39,219 bases of DNA from Akkermansiaceae bacterium (GCA_947491475.1 CANLKN010000027.1:1-39219), one strand, 5' to 3'. Positions 11,291 to 20,328 are shown, counted from the first letter of the stretch. A program made the numbers and translations. Notes: generated by a model from the letters alone, not told the origin.

Positions 11291-12382
11291 ATGAAAGAGA
11301 TCGCCATTTCCACTGCCGACATCGCGCCGCTGCTGCCGGAAACCCCGAGCCCGATTCTGATCATCGGCACCGGCGGCATCGTCAAGGACGCCCACCTTCC
11401 GGCCTACCGCATCGCCGGGTTTCCAGTTTGGGGTATCTACAACCGCACCCGTTCCCGTGCCGAGGCGCTCGCCACGGAGTATGGCATCGCAAACGTCTTT
11501 GATGATCTGGATGCCGCGATCGCCGCCGCGCCGGAAAACATCATCTACGATCTGGCGCTGCCGGCCTCGATGTTTGCCGACGCCCTGCGCCGCCTACCGC
11601 AGGGATCGCATGTGCTGATCCAGAAACCGATGGGTGAGGATCTCGCCCAAGCCCGCGAGATTCTCGCCGTCTGCCGGGAGCGCGGTCTGCATGCAGCCAT
11701 CAACTGCCAGCTGCGCTTCGCACCATTCGTCGCCGCCGCGCGCCGCATCATCGGCGAGGGCCACATCGGCGATCTGATCGACATGGAGATGCGCCTCAAC
11801 GTGCACACTCCGTGGGGTTTGTTTCCCTTCCTCAACGGCATCCCTCGCGTGGAAATCGTCTATCACAGCGTGCATTACATGGACCTCATCCGATCTTTCC
11901 TCGGAGATCCGCGCAGCGTCCATGCACGCACCGTGCCGCATCCTCTGCATCCGCAGCTCGCCTCGGTCAGCAGCTCGATCATTCTGGATTATCCCAATCC
12001 GGTCCGCGCCACCATCACCACCAACCACCTGCACCGCTTCGGCGCGAAACATCAGGAAAGTTATCTCAAGTGGGAAGGCACGAAGGGGGCGATCAAAGCC
12101 CGCGTGGGCCTGCTCATGAACTACCCGCACGGAGTGGGGGACGAGTTTGAATACTGTCTTCTCGATGATGATGGGAAACCCGGCGAATGGCAGTCGAGCG
12201 CCATCGAAGGCTCATGGTTTCCCGAAGCCTTCATCGGCTCGATGGCCCAGGTCCAATGTCACAAGGCCGGCTTGCTCGCCCACATGCTCACCGATGTGGG
12301 CGACGTCATTCACACCATGGAAACCGTGGAAGCCGCTTATGAGTCCGACCGCCGCGGCGGCGTGAAACCGGGGGAGGTTTGA
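11291..12382 (+). CDS. Gfo/Idh/MocA-family oxidoreductase (operon A)
   Basis: The 363-residue protein has an N-terminal NAD(P)-binding fold with IIGTGGI at 24-30 and the family lysine in QKPMGED (Lys112; the usual EKP is QKP here). The C-terminal sheet domain includes a possible catalytic His in YHSVHYMD. These enzymes oxidise or reduce sugars, inositols and sugar acids, so it may be the entry dehydrogenase of the operon's sugar pathway. It is the first gene of operon A, facing the IclR regulator. Its stop codon TGA is the first three bases of an inverted-repeat element (12380). Confidence 0.88.
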   Translation: MKEIAISTADIAPLLPETPSPILIIGTGGIVKDAHLPAYRIAGFPVWGIYNRTRSRAEALATEYGIANVFDDLDAAIAAAPENIIYDLALPASMFADALRRLPQGSHVLIQKPMGEDLAQAREILAVCRERGLHAAINCQLRFAPFVAAARRIIGEGHIGDLIDMEMRLNVHTPWGLFPFLNGIPRVEIVYHSVHYMDLIRSFLGDPRSVHARTVPHPLHPQLASVSSSIILDYPNPVRATITTNHLHRFGAKHQESYLKWEGTKGAIKARVGLLMNYPHGVGDEFEYCLLDDDGKPGEWQSSAIEGSWFPEAFIGSMAQVQCHKAGLLAHMLTDVGDVIHTMETVEAAYESDRRGGVKPGEV

Positions 12383-12410
12383 ACATCCAACACTGAACAT
12401 TGAACGTTCA
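12380..12410 (+). repeat. Left inverted arm of miniature element
   Basis: This arm is built of GAACAT-type heptads (TGAACATCC, CACTGAACATTGAAC). Its first three bases are the stop codon of the upstream oxidoreductase. Confidence 0.65.
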
Positions 12411-12456
12411 GGTAAACTGATTACATATGAAAACAAGCACCACCCACCACTGTTTG

Positions 12457-12495
12457 TTCAGCATTCAATGTTCGATGTTGGATGTTCAATGTTCA
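12457..12495 (-). repeat. Right inverted arm of miniature element
   Basis: This arm reads TTCAGCATTC then four ATGTTC/ATGTTGG-type units and is the reverse complement of the left arm over most of its outer 30 bases. Apparent in-frame ATG codons within it are not thought to be gene starts. Confidence 0.65.
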
Positions 12496-12503
12496 TTATT
12501 CCC

Positions 12504-13643
12504 ATGACCTCTCTCACCGGCATCGCTTGGAACCACACCCGCGGCTTCGTTTCCGTGGCCGCCTGCGCCCAGCGCTTCGAGGAACTTCACCCGGAGGCGC
12601 GCATCACTTGGGAAAAGCGCTCGCTGCAAGCCTTCGCCGACGCATCACTCGCAGATCTGGCCGCAGCGTATGACCTCATCATCATGGACCATCCGCACAC
12701 CGCTCTGGCGGCGACGGAAGGCCTTCTGCTTCCTTACGAGGATTGGCTGCCCGCGGAATTTCTCGCAGACCAGGCGGAGAACTCGGTCGGCGGCTCGCAT
12801 GAGAGTTATCGCTTCAACGGCAGGCAATGGACGCTCGCCACGGATGCCGCCTCGCCCATCGCCACCTGGCGGCCGGACCTGATGGATAAACATCAACTCG
12901 CGCTTCCGCAAACATGGGAGGAAGTTCTTGAACTCGCGCGCCGGGGCTTCGTGACCGTGTCCGCGTTCCCCATTGATGTGCTGATGCACAGTTATACCTT
13001 TTGCGAAGCGCTCGTCCATGCGCCGTTCAGCGGCGATTGCGTCGCACCGGATGAAATCCTCGCCGCCGCTCTCGCGGAGCTGCGCAAGCTCGTTTCCCAC
13101 TGCGATCCCGCCTGTCTGGAGCGCAACCCGATCCGCACCGCCGAGTGGATGTCCCAAACCAGCGATCCGCGCGCCGCCTATTGCCCGTTCGCTTATGGTT
13201 ATTCCAACTACTCCCGCCCGCGCTACGCGCCGTTTCCGCTCAAGGCCGGCGGCTTGGTGACCTTCAACGGCAGCCGCCTGCGTTCCACGCTGGGTGGCGC
13301 CGGAATCGCGGTTTCATCGAAAACCAAGCATCCGCAGGCCTGCATGGACTTCGCGCGTTTCACTGCCTCGCCCGAGACCCAGATGGGCGTCTATTTCCAA
13401 TCCGGCGGCCAGCCCGGCCACCGCGCCGCATGGACCGACGACGCGGTGAACGCCGCCTCAGCCGACTTCTTCCGCGATACCCTGCAAACGCTCGATGAAT
13501 CGCTGCAGCGCCCGAAGCTTCCCGGCTACATGGACTTCCAGGACGCAGCCACGCCGGTGGCGCACGCGGCGGTGCGGGGAGAGGTGGCTGTGGAAGAGGC
13601 GGCGAGTAAGTTGAATGAACTGGCGCGTGTGATCAAATGTTGA
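12504..13643 (+). CDS. Solute-binding-protein-like, without signal peptide
   Basis: The 379-residue protein resembles group-1 bacterial extracellular solute-binding proteins for sugars: a mixed lobe near the N-terminus (YDLIIMDHPHTALAA), a hinge region with YGYSNYSRPRYAPFPL, and the characteristic GGAGIAVSSKTKHPQACMDF segment near residue 265. There is no signal peptide or lipobox: it begins MTSLTGIAWNHTRGF. No permease or ATPase gene is nearby. The start is set at 12504, since an upstream ATG at 12468 falls inside the inverted repeat. It may be a cytoplasmic sugar or sugar-acid-binding protein recruited to a new role. Its stop codon lies at the first base of the next element. Confidence 0.75.
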   Translation: MTSLTGIAWNHTRGFVSVAACAQRFEELHPEARITWEKRSLQAFADASLADLAAAYDLIIMDHPHTALAATEGLLLPYEDWLPAEFLADQAENSVGGSHESYRFNGRQWTLATDAASPIATWRPDLMDKHQLALPQTWEEVLELARRGFVTVSAFPIDVLMHSYTFCEALVHAPFSGDCVAPDEILAAALAELRKLVSHCDPACLERNPIRTAEWMSQTSDPRAAYCPFAYGYSNYSRPRYAPFPLKAGGLVTFNGSRLRSTLGGAGIAVSSKTKHPQACMDFARFTASPETQMGVYFQSGGQPGHRAAWTDDAVNAASADFFRDTLQTLDESLQRPKLPGYMDFQDAATPVAHAAVRGEVAVEEAASKLNELARVIKC

Positions 13644-13680
13644 ACATTGAACATCCAACATTGAACACCCAACTTTGAAC
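13641..13680 (+). repeat. Left inverted arm of four-helix-bundle element
   Basis: The arm contains TGAACATTGAACATCCAAC followed by two more degenerate heptads. Its first bases TGA serve as the stop of the solute-binding-like gene. Confidence 0.7.
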
Positions 13681-13685
13681 TGAAT

Positions 13686-14069
13686 ATGTCCGATACGAAA
13701 TATGATCTTGAGGAACGTTTGTTGGATTTTTCCGTGCGCATCATACGCATCTCCGAATCGTTGCCCGCCAGTCGGGCCGGCAATCACGTGGCGGGGCAAT
13801 TGCTACGCTCAGGAACCGCTCCGCTTTCCATGCATGGTGAAGCACAGGCCGCCGAATCGCCACGCGACTTTCAGCACAAGCTGCGCTTATCCTTGAAGGA
13901 GTTGCGCGAAACGCTCCGATGGCTCCGCCTCGTTCAGCGTGTGCCTCTGGTCGAGCCATCATCGAAGCTCGATTCGATTCTCGCCGAATGCGATGAATTA
14001 ATCCGCATCTTCGTCACCAGCATCCGCACCTCCGAGTCCCGCAGCAAGAAACGTCCTCCATCTTCCTAG
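13686..14069 (+). CDS. Four-helix-bundle protein (S23/intervening-sequence, Avd-like family)
   Basis: The 127-residue protein has the pattern of the S23 rRNA-intervening-sequence / four-helix-bundle family: LEERLLDFSVRIIRI at the start, ASRAGNHVAGQLLRSGTA in helix 2, HGEAQAAESPRDFQHKL leading into helix 3, and LRETLRWLRLVQR. Members include proteins encoded in 23S rRNA intervening sequences and the Avd protein of diversity-generating retroelements; the family forms pentamers that may bind nucleic acid. There is no reverse transcriptase here and the gene fills most of the space between two inverted repeats. The start at 13686 is 6 bases past the left arm. Its role is unknown. Confidence 0.85.
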   Translation: MSDTKYDLEERLLDFSVRIIRISESLPASRAGNHVAGQLLRSGTAPLSMHGEAQAAESPRDFQHKLRLSLKELRETLRWLRLVQRVPLVEPSSKLDSILAECDELIRIFVTSIRTSESRSKKRPPSS

Positions 14070-14072
14070 TTT

Positions 14073-14110
14073 TTCAGCATTCGATGTTCAATGTCGGATG
14101 TTCAATGTTC
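14073..14110 (-). repeat. Right inverted arm of four-helix-bundle element
   Basis: The arm reads TTCAGCATTC then ATGTTCAATG and related units, the inverse of the left arm. It differs from the right arm at 12457-12495 at about three positions. Confidence 0.7.
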
Positions 14111-14123
14111 CACCTCTTTCCGA

Positions 14124-15269
14124 ATGAAGCCCTTATCCAATCTCACCGTCCTCGACTTCTCCCAATTCCTCGCCGGTCCTTCTGCGGCCATGCGTTTGGC
14201 GGATCTCGGGGCGCGCGTCATCAAGATCGAACGCCCCGGTGTCGGTGACATCTGCCGCCAGCTATACATCACCAATCTCAAGCTCGATGGCGACAGCACC
14301 TTGTTCCATTCCATCAACCGCAACAAGGAAAGCTTCGCTGCGGACTTGAAGAATCCGGAGCATCTATCACAAGTCAAAAAGCTCATCGCCCATGCGGACG
14401 TGCTGATTCAGAATTTCCGGCCCGGGGTGATGGAACGCATCGGGCTGGGATATGATGAGGTGGCGAAGCTCAATCCCAAGCTCGTCTATGGCATGGTCAC
14501 CGGCTACGGCACGACCGGTCCGTGGGTGGATCTACCGGGACAGGATCTGCTCGCGCAAAGCCGCAGCGGACTCGTCTGGCTGAGCGGCGATGCGGGAAAC
14601 ACACCCACACCGATGGGCCTCGCCGTCTGCGACCTGACGGCCAGCGCGCATCTCGTGCAGGGAATCCTCGCCTGCCTGGTGCGCCGCGGCGTCACCGGAC
14701 AAGGCGGCAAGGTGGAGGTTTCGTTGCTCGAATCGATCCTCGACCTTCAATTCGAACTCACGAGCACCTTTCTCAACGACGGCGGCAAGCTGCCGGAACG
14801 GAGCGCGGTGAACAACGGCCATGCCTACCTCGGCGCACCATACGGGATTTACGCCACCGCCGATGGTTTCCTGGCGCTGGCCATGGGCTCGGTGGTGCAA
14901 CTTGGCGGTTTGTTGGAACTTCCGGCACTCGGTGAGTTCACCGATCCGGAGTCATGGTTTTCACAACGCGATGAAATCAAGGCGCTGATCCGCGATCATC
15001 TCAAGACCCGCAGCACGCAGCATTGGCTCGACCGCCTGGTGCCCGCGGACTATTGGTGCTCCGAGGTGCTCAACTGGCGGCAGCTTTTCGATCATGCCGC
15101 CTTCGCCGAGCTTGATTGGGTGATGGAGGTTCAGCGAGAGGATGGCCCGGCGATGAAAACCACGCGCTGCCCGATCACGATTGACGGCCAGCGTTTCAAG
15201 TCCGCTATCGGCGCACCGCGTGTCGGCCAGCATACCGATCGCATCGCCAAGGAATTCGGGCTTGTTTGA
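14124..15269 (+). CDS. CaiB/BaiF-family CoA-transferase
   Basis: The 381-residue protein carries the type III CoA-transferase pattern: [20 protein letters not shown] at the start, [31 protein letters not shown], then [14 protein letters not shown]. Asp141 in PGQDLLAQ is at the place of the Asp that forms the acyl anhydride with CoA acids. It moves CoA between carboxylic acids, so a sugar-acid derivative may be activated to a thioester for the MaoC proteins. The frame extends upstream to an ATG at 14091 inside the repeat, but homology begins at MKPLSNLTV. It directly follows the inserted four-helix-bundle element. Confidence 0.9.
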   Translation: MKPLSNLTVLDFSQFLAGPSAAMRLADLGARVIKIERPGVGDICRQLYITNLKLDGDSTLFHSINRNKESFAADLKNPEHLSQVKKLIAHADVLIQNFRPGVMERIGLGYDEVAKLNPKLVYGMVTGYGTTGPWVDLPGQDLLAQSRSGLVWLSGDAGNTPTPMGLAVCDLTASAHLVQGILACLVRRGVTGQGGKVEVSLLESILDLQFELTSTFLNDGGKLPERSAVNNGHAYLGAPYGIYATADGFLALAMGSVVQLGGLLELPALGEFTDPESWFSQRDEIKALIRDHLKTRSTQHWLDRLVPADYWCSEVLNWRQLFDHAAFAELDWVMEVQREDGPAMKTTRCPITIDGQRFKSAIGAPRVGQHTDRIAKEFGLV

Positions 15270-15332
15270 AATTGTTGTAAGACTGCTTTCACTATCATCG
15301 TTATCCTTCCCAACCCACACTTAAATACTCCC

Positions 15333-18300
15333 ATGACACTTATGAAAATCGCACCGCTGCTTTGTATCCCGCTGTCTCTTGCATTGCAGGCGCAGGAGGC
15401 ACCCGCCAAGTCCTCCACACATTATTCGATCTCTGGAGACGCTGTCACACGCTTGAATGGCGACCGCTTCAACAACCGCCCGCTTTACTGCCACCACCAG
15501 CCGGCATTCGCAATGGGAGGAGACCGCCCGTTGGTTTCCCTCGCCAACAATCCGCTGATCTGCGGAACCTTCATGGCGGCAGTGATGCGCGACGGAAAAG
15601 GCCGCTGGCTCCATCAATTCGGGGAAACCCGCATGCTTTACCGTCCGGGCCGCCTCGAGTGGCAGTTGAGCGATCCCTCGTTGCCCGGTCTGACGGCAAC
15701 CCTCGAACTGGTCACGATGGACCAAACCGCGGGAATGGTCGTTCGACTCGACATCAGCGGCGCGAAGGAAGGCGACCGCCTCCTTTGGTCCTTCGGCGGT
15801 GCGCGTCTGCCGGCCGGGGCGACTTCCGGAGGCATGGCGCTTCATGTGTCTCTTGATCCGAACGTTCACCCCGAAACGCTCCAGCGCGGTTTCCTCGCGG
15901 AAGATTGTGCGAACAACCAGGCCCGCATTGAAGGCGATGTTTTTCAGGTCGCTCTTGCAGGGCAGCCCCACGTCACGGCCGGGCGCTGCGATACAGCATC
16001 GCGGCTTTTCATCGCGGATGCCGCCGCATGGCCCGATCCGGCAACGTTGCTGGCCGCGGCCTTCGCAAATCCGGCCGCGGAGAAACCGCTGCTATGCGGG
16101 GTGATCGATTTGCCGTCCGACCTTGCGCCGATGCATTGGGCAATCGAGGATTTCCATGGTGAAAAGCCGACGCCCGAGGGGCTCCAACGACTTGCTGATC
16201 CTGCCAAGTCATTCGAGGCCGGTCTCCAGCGCGCCAAGACGCTCGCCGGGCGAGTCGTTGCCGATACTCCGTTCGATTGGCTCGACACCGCTATTTCCGC
16301 TGTTTCGGCGAGTATTGATGCCACCTACTATCCGCCGGTTTATGTTCATGGCGGCATGGCGTGGAATGTGCCCTATCCCGGTTGGCGCACAACTTATGGT
16401 CCGATCGCCTATGGCTGGCATGAAAATATAAAGGCGCAGATCGCGCATTACATCGCCTCGCAGACCACCACTTCCGAGAAACGCTTCGCCCGTGCGGAAC
16501 CGACGCTTGGCTATGGCCAGCAGGCGAAGGACTCGCGCTTCTACGGCAAGGGCCGCATCCAGCAGGATAACGGATTCTATAACTTCCAAACGCAGTTTTT
16601 CGATCAGGCTGTTTATGCCTGGCGCGCCACCGGCGCCCCGGAGCTCGAAAAAATTCTTTTCCCCGCGCTGGAATTGCAACTCGAATGGGCGCGCGATTGT
16701 TTTGATCCCGATGGCGACGGGCTTTACGAAAGTTACATCAACACCTGGCCGACCGACAGTGTCTGGTTCAATGGCGGCGGATCGCCGGAGGAATCGTCCT
16801 ACGCCTATACCGGCCATCGCGCCGCTTCCGAAATGGCAAGGCGTGCGGGCGATGCGGCAAAGGTGGAGTTTCACCAGGGCATGGCTGAAAAAATCCGCAA
16901 GGCGATGCTGGATTTGCTCTGGGTCAAGGACCGCGGGCATGTCGGAAGTTATCGCGAGCAACTCGGCCTGAAACGCCTGCACGGCGACGCGTGGCTTTAC
17001 GGCATTTTCCTGCCCATCGACGCCGGAATCCTGCCGTGGGCGGAGGCCGCCCAAGCACTCCACTACACCGAATGGGGGCTCGAACGCCAGCGGATGCCCT
17101 TCGGCGGCCAGCGCTGCTGGACTTCCAATTGGGTTCCCTCGATGTGGTCGGCGCGAGAGATGTTCGTCGGCGACAATCATCACCTCGCGCTTGCCTACTA
17201 TCAGTCCGGCCTGCCCGAGGCTGCGTGGGAATTGCTTCAGGGAACGACTTTGGAATCGATGTTCAACGAGAAGGTGCCGGGAGCTGTCAACGCGCCGAAT
17301 GGCGGCACCGATTTCAACGATGCCTCCAGCATGTTCGGCCGGGTGATCGTCGAGGGCTTGTTTGGCTACAAGCCGGACTATCCCAACGGCACGGTTTCAT
17401 TCCGCCCCGGCCTGCCGGGCGGGTGGGATCAGGCCTCGATTCGCACGCCGGATTTCTCGCTGCGCTTCAAGCGTTCCAACAGTGTCGATCAATACGACTT
17501 CACCGTTCGCCAGACGGCTCGGCTGCGTCTTGAACTGCCGGTTCACCGCGGACATGTGAAGGAGGTTCGCGTCGATGGCAAGCCGGCCAAATGGGAGGCC
17601 GCTCCCGGCATCGGGCGGACGATGGTGGCGGTCGAAACGGATTCCACGCAGGCCTCATCCGTTGCCATCACTTGGAGTGATGCACCGCAAGTCAGCGGCG
17701 AGCCGTCGATCATGGTGAAAGGAAACGTCGGTGACGCAGTGAAGCTTGCTGTCGAAGGCGCGCGCGTCATCGAATTTATGGATCCGCAGGAGGCGCTTCT
17801 GGAAGCAAAGCTGGCAGATGGAGCGATCACCGCGAAACTGAATGGCAAGGCCGGCCATCATCTGGTGTTGGCGCTCGCCGAGTTTGGCAATACCCGCCAA
17901 TGGCGGCAGTTCAAGATTGAGATTCTCGATCCCGCAGGAGATGCCGCCCGCGCCGCGCAAACCGTCGCGGCCGTTCCTGCCGGGGCGACGTGGAAAAGCG
18001 TGGATGTCGCCGCCCAACTCAACGGCGACATCCGGACGATTTTCAAACAGCAATACCTCTCGCCGCGTCCGGAGACCAGCTCCCTGCGCATCGGCTCCGA
18101 TGGCTACTCGCCGTGGACGTTTTACTATTGGGGCATCAAGCCGCCGGAAATCGACCTGGCACACGTCCCCTCGATGATGACGGGAGCAACCACCCTGATT
18201 TACGAGGCCGCTGATGATGCCCTGCTTGATGTGGGCGACGAGGTGACGCTGGAGGCTTGGGTGAAGGCCGGGGCCATGTCGAGTGATGGCGGACGCATCA

Positions 18301-19253
18301 TCGACAAGTGCCGCCCCGGGACCTTCGACGGCTACATGCTCGACACCTATCCCGGCAATTCGCTGCGCCTCCACGTGCCCAACGGCGGCTGCGGTTTCGA
18401 TGCCAAACTGCCAGCCGACCGCTGGACGCATGTGGCCGGCGTTTACAGCGCCTCCAAACGCATTTCGAAACTCTACATCGATGGCCGCGAGGTGGCCTCG
18501 AATCCTAACGGCAATTTCGCGCCGCTGGTGAAAAACGATCTGCCCCTGCGGATCGGTGCCGATGCCATGGGAGCCAACCGCTTCAAGGGATCCATGCGGC
18601 GAGTGGCGGTCCATGGCCGCGCCTTGGCTGCCGGGGAAATCGCCAGCCGCGCCCAAGGCGGTGCGGTTCCCGACGGCTGCATCGCGGAATGGAATCTCGA
18701 AAGTGGCGGAGAGTCCATCCAGCCAGTCACTGGCCAGCTTGCGCTCAGGCGGGCGGGTGCTGCCGGAGGTTTTCTAACGACTCCGCAGGGCGCTCCGTTC
18801 GATTGGCCGGGCGGCGAGCGCAACATCGCCTTCACCAGCCAATGGGACAACTGGCCGCGTCTCGTCACCGTGCCGGTGGATCAATCGGCGGAGGCCGCAT
18901 GGTTCCTCGTTTGCGGTTCGACGAATCCGATGCAGGGCCGCATCGCCAATGGCCGGCTGGTTCTCAAATACGCCGATGGAATCGAGAACGTGCTCGAACT
19001 GGTGCCGCCTTTCAACTACTGGAACCTCTGCTCCTATGTCAGGGCGGATTACGATTACCAGCGCGACGCCTTCTGCCTGCCCAAAACCCCGCCGCCGACG
19101 GTGCGGCTGGGTATCAACTGCCGGGCCATGGTCTTGAACCGCAAGCTGCGCCCCGGTGTGAAGCTGGAGAGTGTCACCCTTGAAACCTTGTCGCAGGAAG
19201 TGGTGATCGGCCTGATGGGCGTGAGTTTGATGAACCCGCAAAAACAACCATAG
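15333..19253 (+). CDS. Large secreted DUF4450-type glycoside hydrolase with LamG insertion
   Basis: The 1306-residue protein has a signal peptide (MKIAPLLCIPLSLALQAQEA; the start may be the second Met at 15342). The N-terminal domain (HYSISGDAVTRLNGDRFNN) matches the DUF4450 family seen in Bacteroidetes and Verrucomicrobia polysaccharide loci. Residues about 320-720 form an (alpha/alpha)6 barrel with GRIQQDNGFYNFQTQFFD, DPDGDGLYE, AYTGHRAA and GGTDFNDASSM. Residues about 950-1110 are a LamG/concanavalin domain (TLEAWVKAG, DRWTHVAGVY, LYIDGREV). The DUF4450 C-terminal segment resumes with TTPQGAPF and SQWDNWP. A role in cutting a deoxysugar-containing glycan outside the cytoplasm is inferred from the neighbours. 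Confidence 0.85.
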   Translation: MTLMKIAPLLCIPLSLALQAQEAPAKSSTHYSISGDAVTRLNGDRFNNRPLYCHHQPAFAMGGDRPLVSLANNPLICGTFMAAVMRDGKGRWLHQFGETRMLYRPGRLEWQLSDPSLPGLTATLELVTMDQTAGMVVRLDISGAKEGDRLLWSFGGARLPAGATSGGMALHVSLDPNVHPETLQRGFLAEDCANNQARIEGDVFQVALAGQPHVTAGRCDTASRLFIADAAAWPDPATLLAAAFANPAAEKPLLCGVIDLPSDLAPMHWAIEDFHGEKPTPEGLQRLADPAKSFEAGLQRAKTLAGRVVADTPFDWLDTAISAVSASIDATYYPPVYVHGGMAWNVPYPGWRTTYGPIAYGWHENIKAQIAHYIASQTTTSEKRFARAEPTLGYGQQAKDSRFYGKGRIQQDNGFYNFQTQFFDQAVYAWRATGAPELEKILFPALELQLEWARDCFDPDGDGLYESYINTWPTDSVWFNGGGSPEESSYAYTGHRAASEMARRAGDAAKVEFHQGMAEKIRKAMLDLLWVKDRGHVGSYREQLGLKRLHGDAWLYGIFLPIDAGILPWAEAAQALHYTEWGLERQRMPFGGQRCWTSNWVPSMWSAREMFVGDNHHLALAYYQSGLPEAAWELLQGTTLESMFNEKVPGAVNAPNGGTDFNDASSMFGRVIVEGLFGYKPDYPNGTVSFRPGLPGGWDQASIRTPDFSLRFKRSNSVDQYDFTVRQTARLRLELPVHRGHVKEVRVDGKPAKWEAAPGIGRTMVAVETDSTQASSVAITWSDAPQVSGEPSIMVKGNVGDAVKLAVEGARVIEFMDPQEALLEAKLADGAITAKLNGKAGHHLVLALAEFGNTRQWRQFKIEILDPAGDAARAAQTVAAVPAGATWKSVDVAAQLNGDIRTIFKQQYLSPRPETSSLRIGSDGYSPWTFYYWGIKPPEIDLAHVPSMMTGATTLIYEAADDALLDVGDEVTLEAWVKAGAMSSDGGRIIDKCRPGTFDGYMLDTYPGNSLRLHVPNGGCGFDAKLPADRWTHVAGVYSASKRISKLYIDGREVASNPNGNFAPLVKNDLPLRIGADAMGANRFKGSMRRVAVHGRALAAGEIASRAQGGAVPDGCIAEWNLESGGESIQPVTGQLALRRAGAAGGFLTTPQGAPFDWPGGERNIAFTSQWDNWPRLVTVPVDQSAEAAWFLVCGSTNPMQGRIANGRLVLKYADGIENVLELVPPFNYWNLCSYVRADYDYQRDAFCLPKTPPPTVRLGINCRAMVLNRKLRPGVKLESVTLETLSQEVVIGLMGVSLMNPQKQP

Positions 19254-19264
19254 CCCGAAAAAAC

Positions 19265-20323
19265 ATGTCCATTCCCATCCTCGGCATCCTGCTTCACGCT
19301 ATCGGCGCGCTTGCCGCCGGCATCTGTTTCACCCCGCAGCACAAGGTGCGCAACTGGACCTATCAGTCGTTCTGGTTCTGGATGTGCCTCAGCTCCTGGT
19401 TCCTGCTGCCGGTGCTCGGCTCGCTGCTCTTCATTCCGGATCTATCCGAAGTGCTCGCAAACTCACCACGCGCCGCGATGGTGAAGTCATTCGGCTACGG
19501 CATGGCCTATGGCTTCGGCGGCATGGCCTTCGGCTTCGCCATCCGCTATGTCGGATATTCTCTCACCTACTCGCTGGCGATCGGGCTTTCCGCCGTGCTA
19601 GGATTTTTCCTCACCCCGTTGATGCAGGGGAAACTCGGGGAAATCCTCTCCAGCGCCGGAGGAAACGCCGTTCTGGCAGGCGTGACCGTCGGTTTTATCG
19701 GCACGGTCCTCTGCGGCCTCGCCGGCCGCCGCAAGGAACGCGAACTGGCGGGCAGCGGCCACGGCGGCACCTTCCGGCCCGCCATCGGCATTCCGCTCTG
19801 CGTGTTGGCCGGTGTCCTGTCGGCGGTTTACAGCCTCGCCCTCGGCGCCGCCGATCCAGTGGCCGACGAGGCGCTCAGGAAAGGCGCGAACCCGGAACTC
19901 GTCATGAACGTGCGTTTCCTGTTTGCCAGCACCGGAGCCTTCTTCTGCATCCTGCCCATCACCCTGTGGCAGCTCGCGAAAACCGGCAGCCTGCGCGAGC
20001 TCACCGGAGCCGGGGCCGATGGCCAATCCGCGCCGAAATCCAACATTCTCTGGAGTTGTCTCGCCGGACTGCTGTGGTATCTGCAATTCATCTTTTACGG
20101 CATGGGCCACAACCGCATGGATACGCTCGGCGTCGCGAGCTGGCCGCTGCACATGATCATGCTCATCCTGTTTAGCACGCTCGTCGCCATCATCCGCCGT
20201 GAGTGGTCGGGCTGCTCGCCCGCGACGAAAAGGCTCATCACTTTTGCCATTTCCATCCTGATACTCGCCGTGCTGGTCATCGGCTACGGCAACCACTTGA
20301 ATCAAACCCCCGCCAGCCACTGA
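19265..20323 (+). CDS. RhaT-like L-rhamnose/H+ symporter family protein (first copy)
   Basis: The 352-residue membrane protein has about ten hydrophobic segments and the RhaT family pattern: [23 protein letters not shown] at the N-terminus (the first segment plus the basic loop), [12 protein letters not shown], and [20 protein letters not shown] near residue 265. RhaT carries L-rhamnose with a proton across the inner membrane. It lies 11 bases behind the DUF4450 enzyme and 5 bases before the second MaoC gene, so import of the sugar or disaccharide released by that enzyme is likely. The exact sugar is not certain since the family also covers uncharacterised transporters. Confidence 0.87.
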   Translation: MSIPILGILLHAIGALAAGICFTPQHKVRNWTYQSFWFWMCLSSWFLLPVLGSLLFIPDLSEVLANSPRAAMVKSFGYGMAYGFGGMAFGFAIRYVGYSLTYSLAIGLSAVLGFFLTPLMQGKLGEILSSAGGNAVLAGVTVGFIGTVLCGLAGRRKERELAGSGHGGTFRPAIGIPLCVLAGVLSAVYSLALGAADPVADEALRKGANPELVMNVRFLFASTGAFFCILPITLWQLAKTGSLRELTGAGADGQSAPKSNILWSCLAGLLWYLQFIFYGMGHNRMDTLGVASWPLHMIMLILFSTLVAIIRREWSGCSPATKRLITFAISILILAVLVIGYGNHLNQTPASH

Positions 20324-20328
20324 ACGCC

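Larger units (their letters stand above)
12380..12495. mobile_element. Miniature inverted-repeat element, gene-less relative of the element at 13641-14110
   Basis: Two imperfect inverted arms (12380-12410 and 12457-12495) enclose only about 46 bases. Read from outside inward both arms begin with the string GAACATCCAACA within the first 25 bases. The right arm matches the right arm of the larger element with 3 differences in 38. This fits a deletion derivative or MITE. Movement is inferred from structure only. Confidence 0.55.
13641..14110. mobile_element. 470-bp element: inverted arms around a four-helix-bundle gene
   Basis: Left arm 13641-13680 and right arm 14073-14110 are inverted copies: over the outer 26 bases (GAACATTGAACATCC, then A or G, then ACATTGAACA) they differ at one position. 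The only gene inside is the 127-residue four-helix-bundle protein. Together with the related 116-bp element 1.1 kb upstream, this suggests a transposable or otherwise spreading unit. No transposase is seen and no target duplication was proven. Confidence 0.6.

Noticed and set aside
12468-12503. Upstream ATG that would extend the solute-binding-like protein
   Set aside because: It lies inside the inverted repeat arm, and the extra residues (MFDVGCSMF) are just translated repeat; the same happens at 14091 for the CoA-transferase.
12380-14110. CRISPR-like repeats (GAACAT units)
   Set aside because: The units are short, imperfect and arranged as inverted arms, with no regular spacers and no cas genes.
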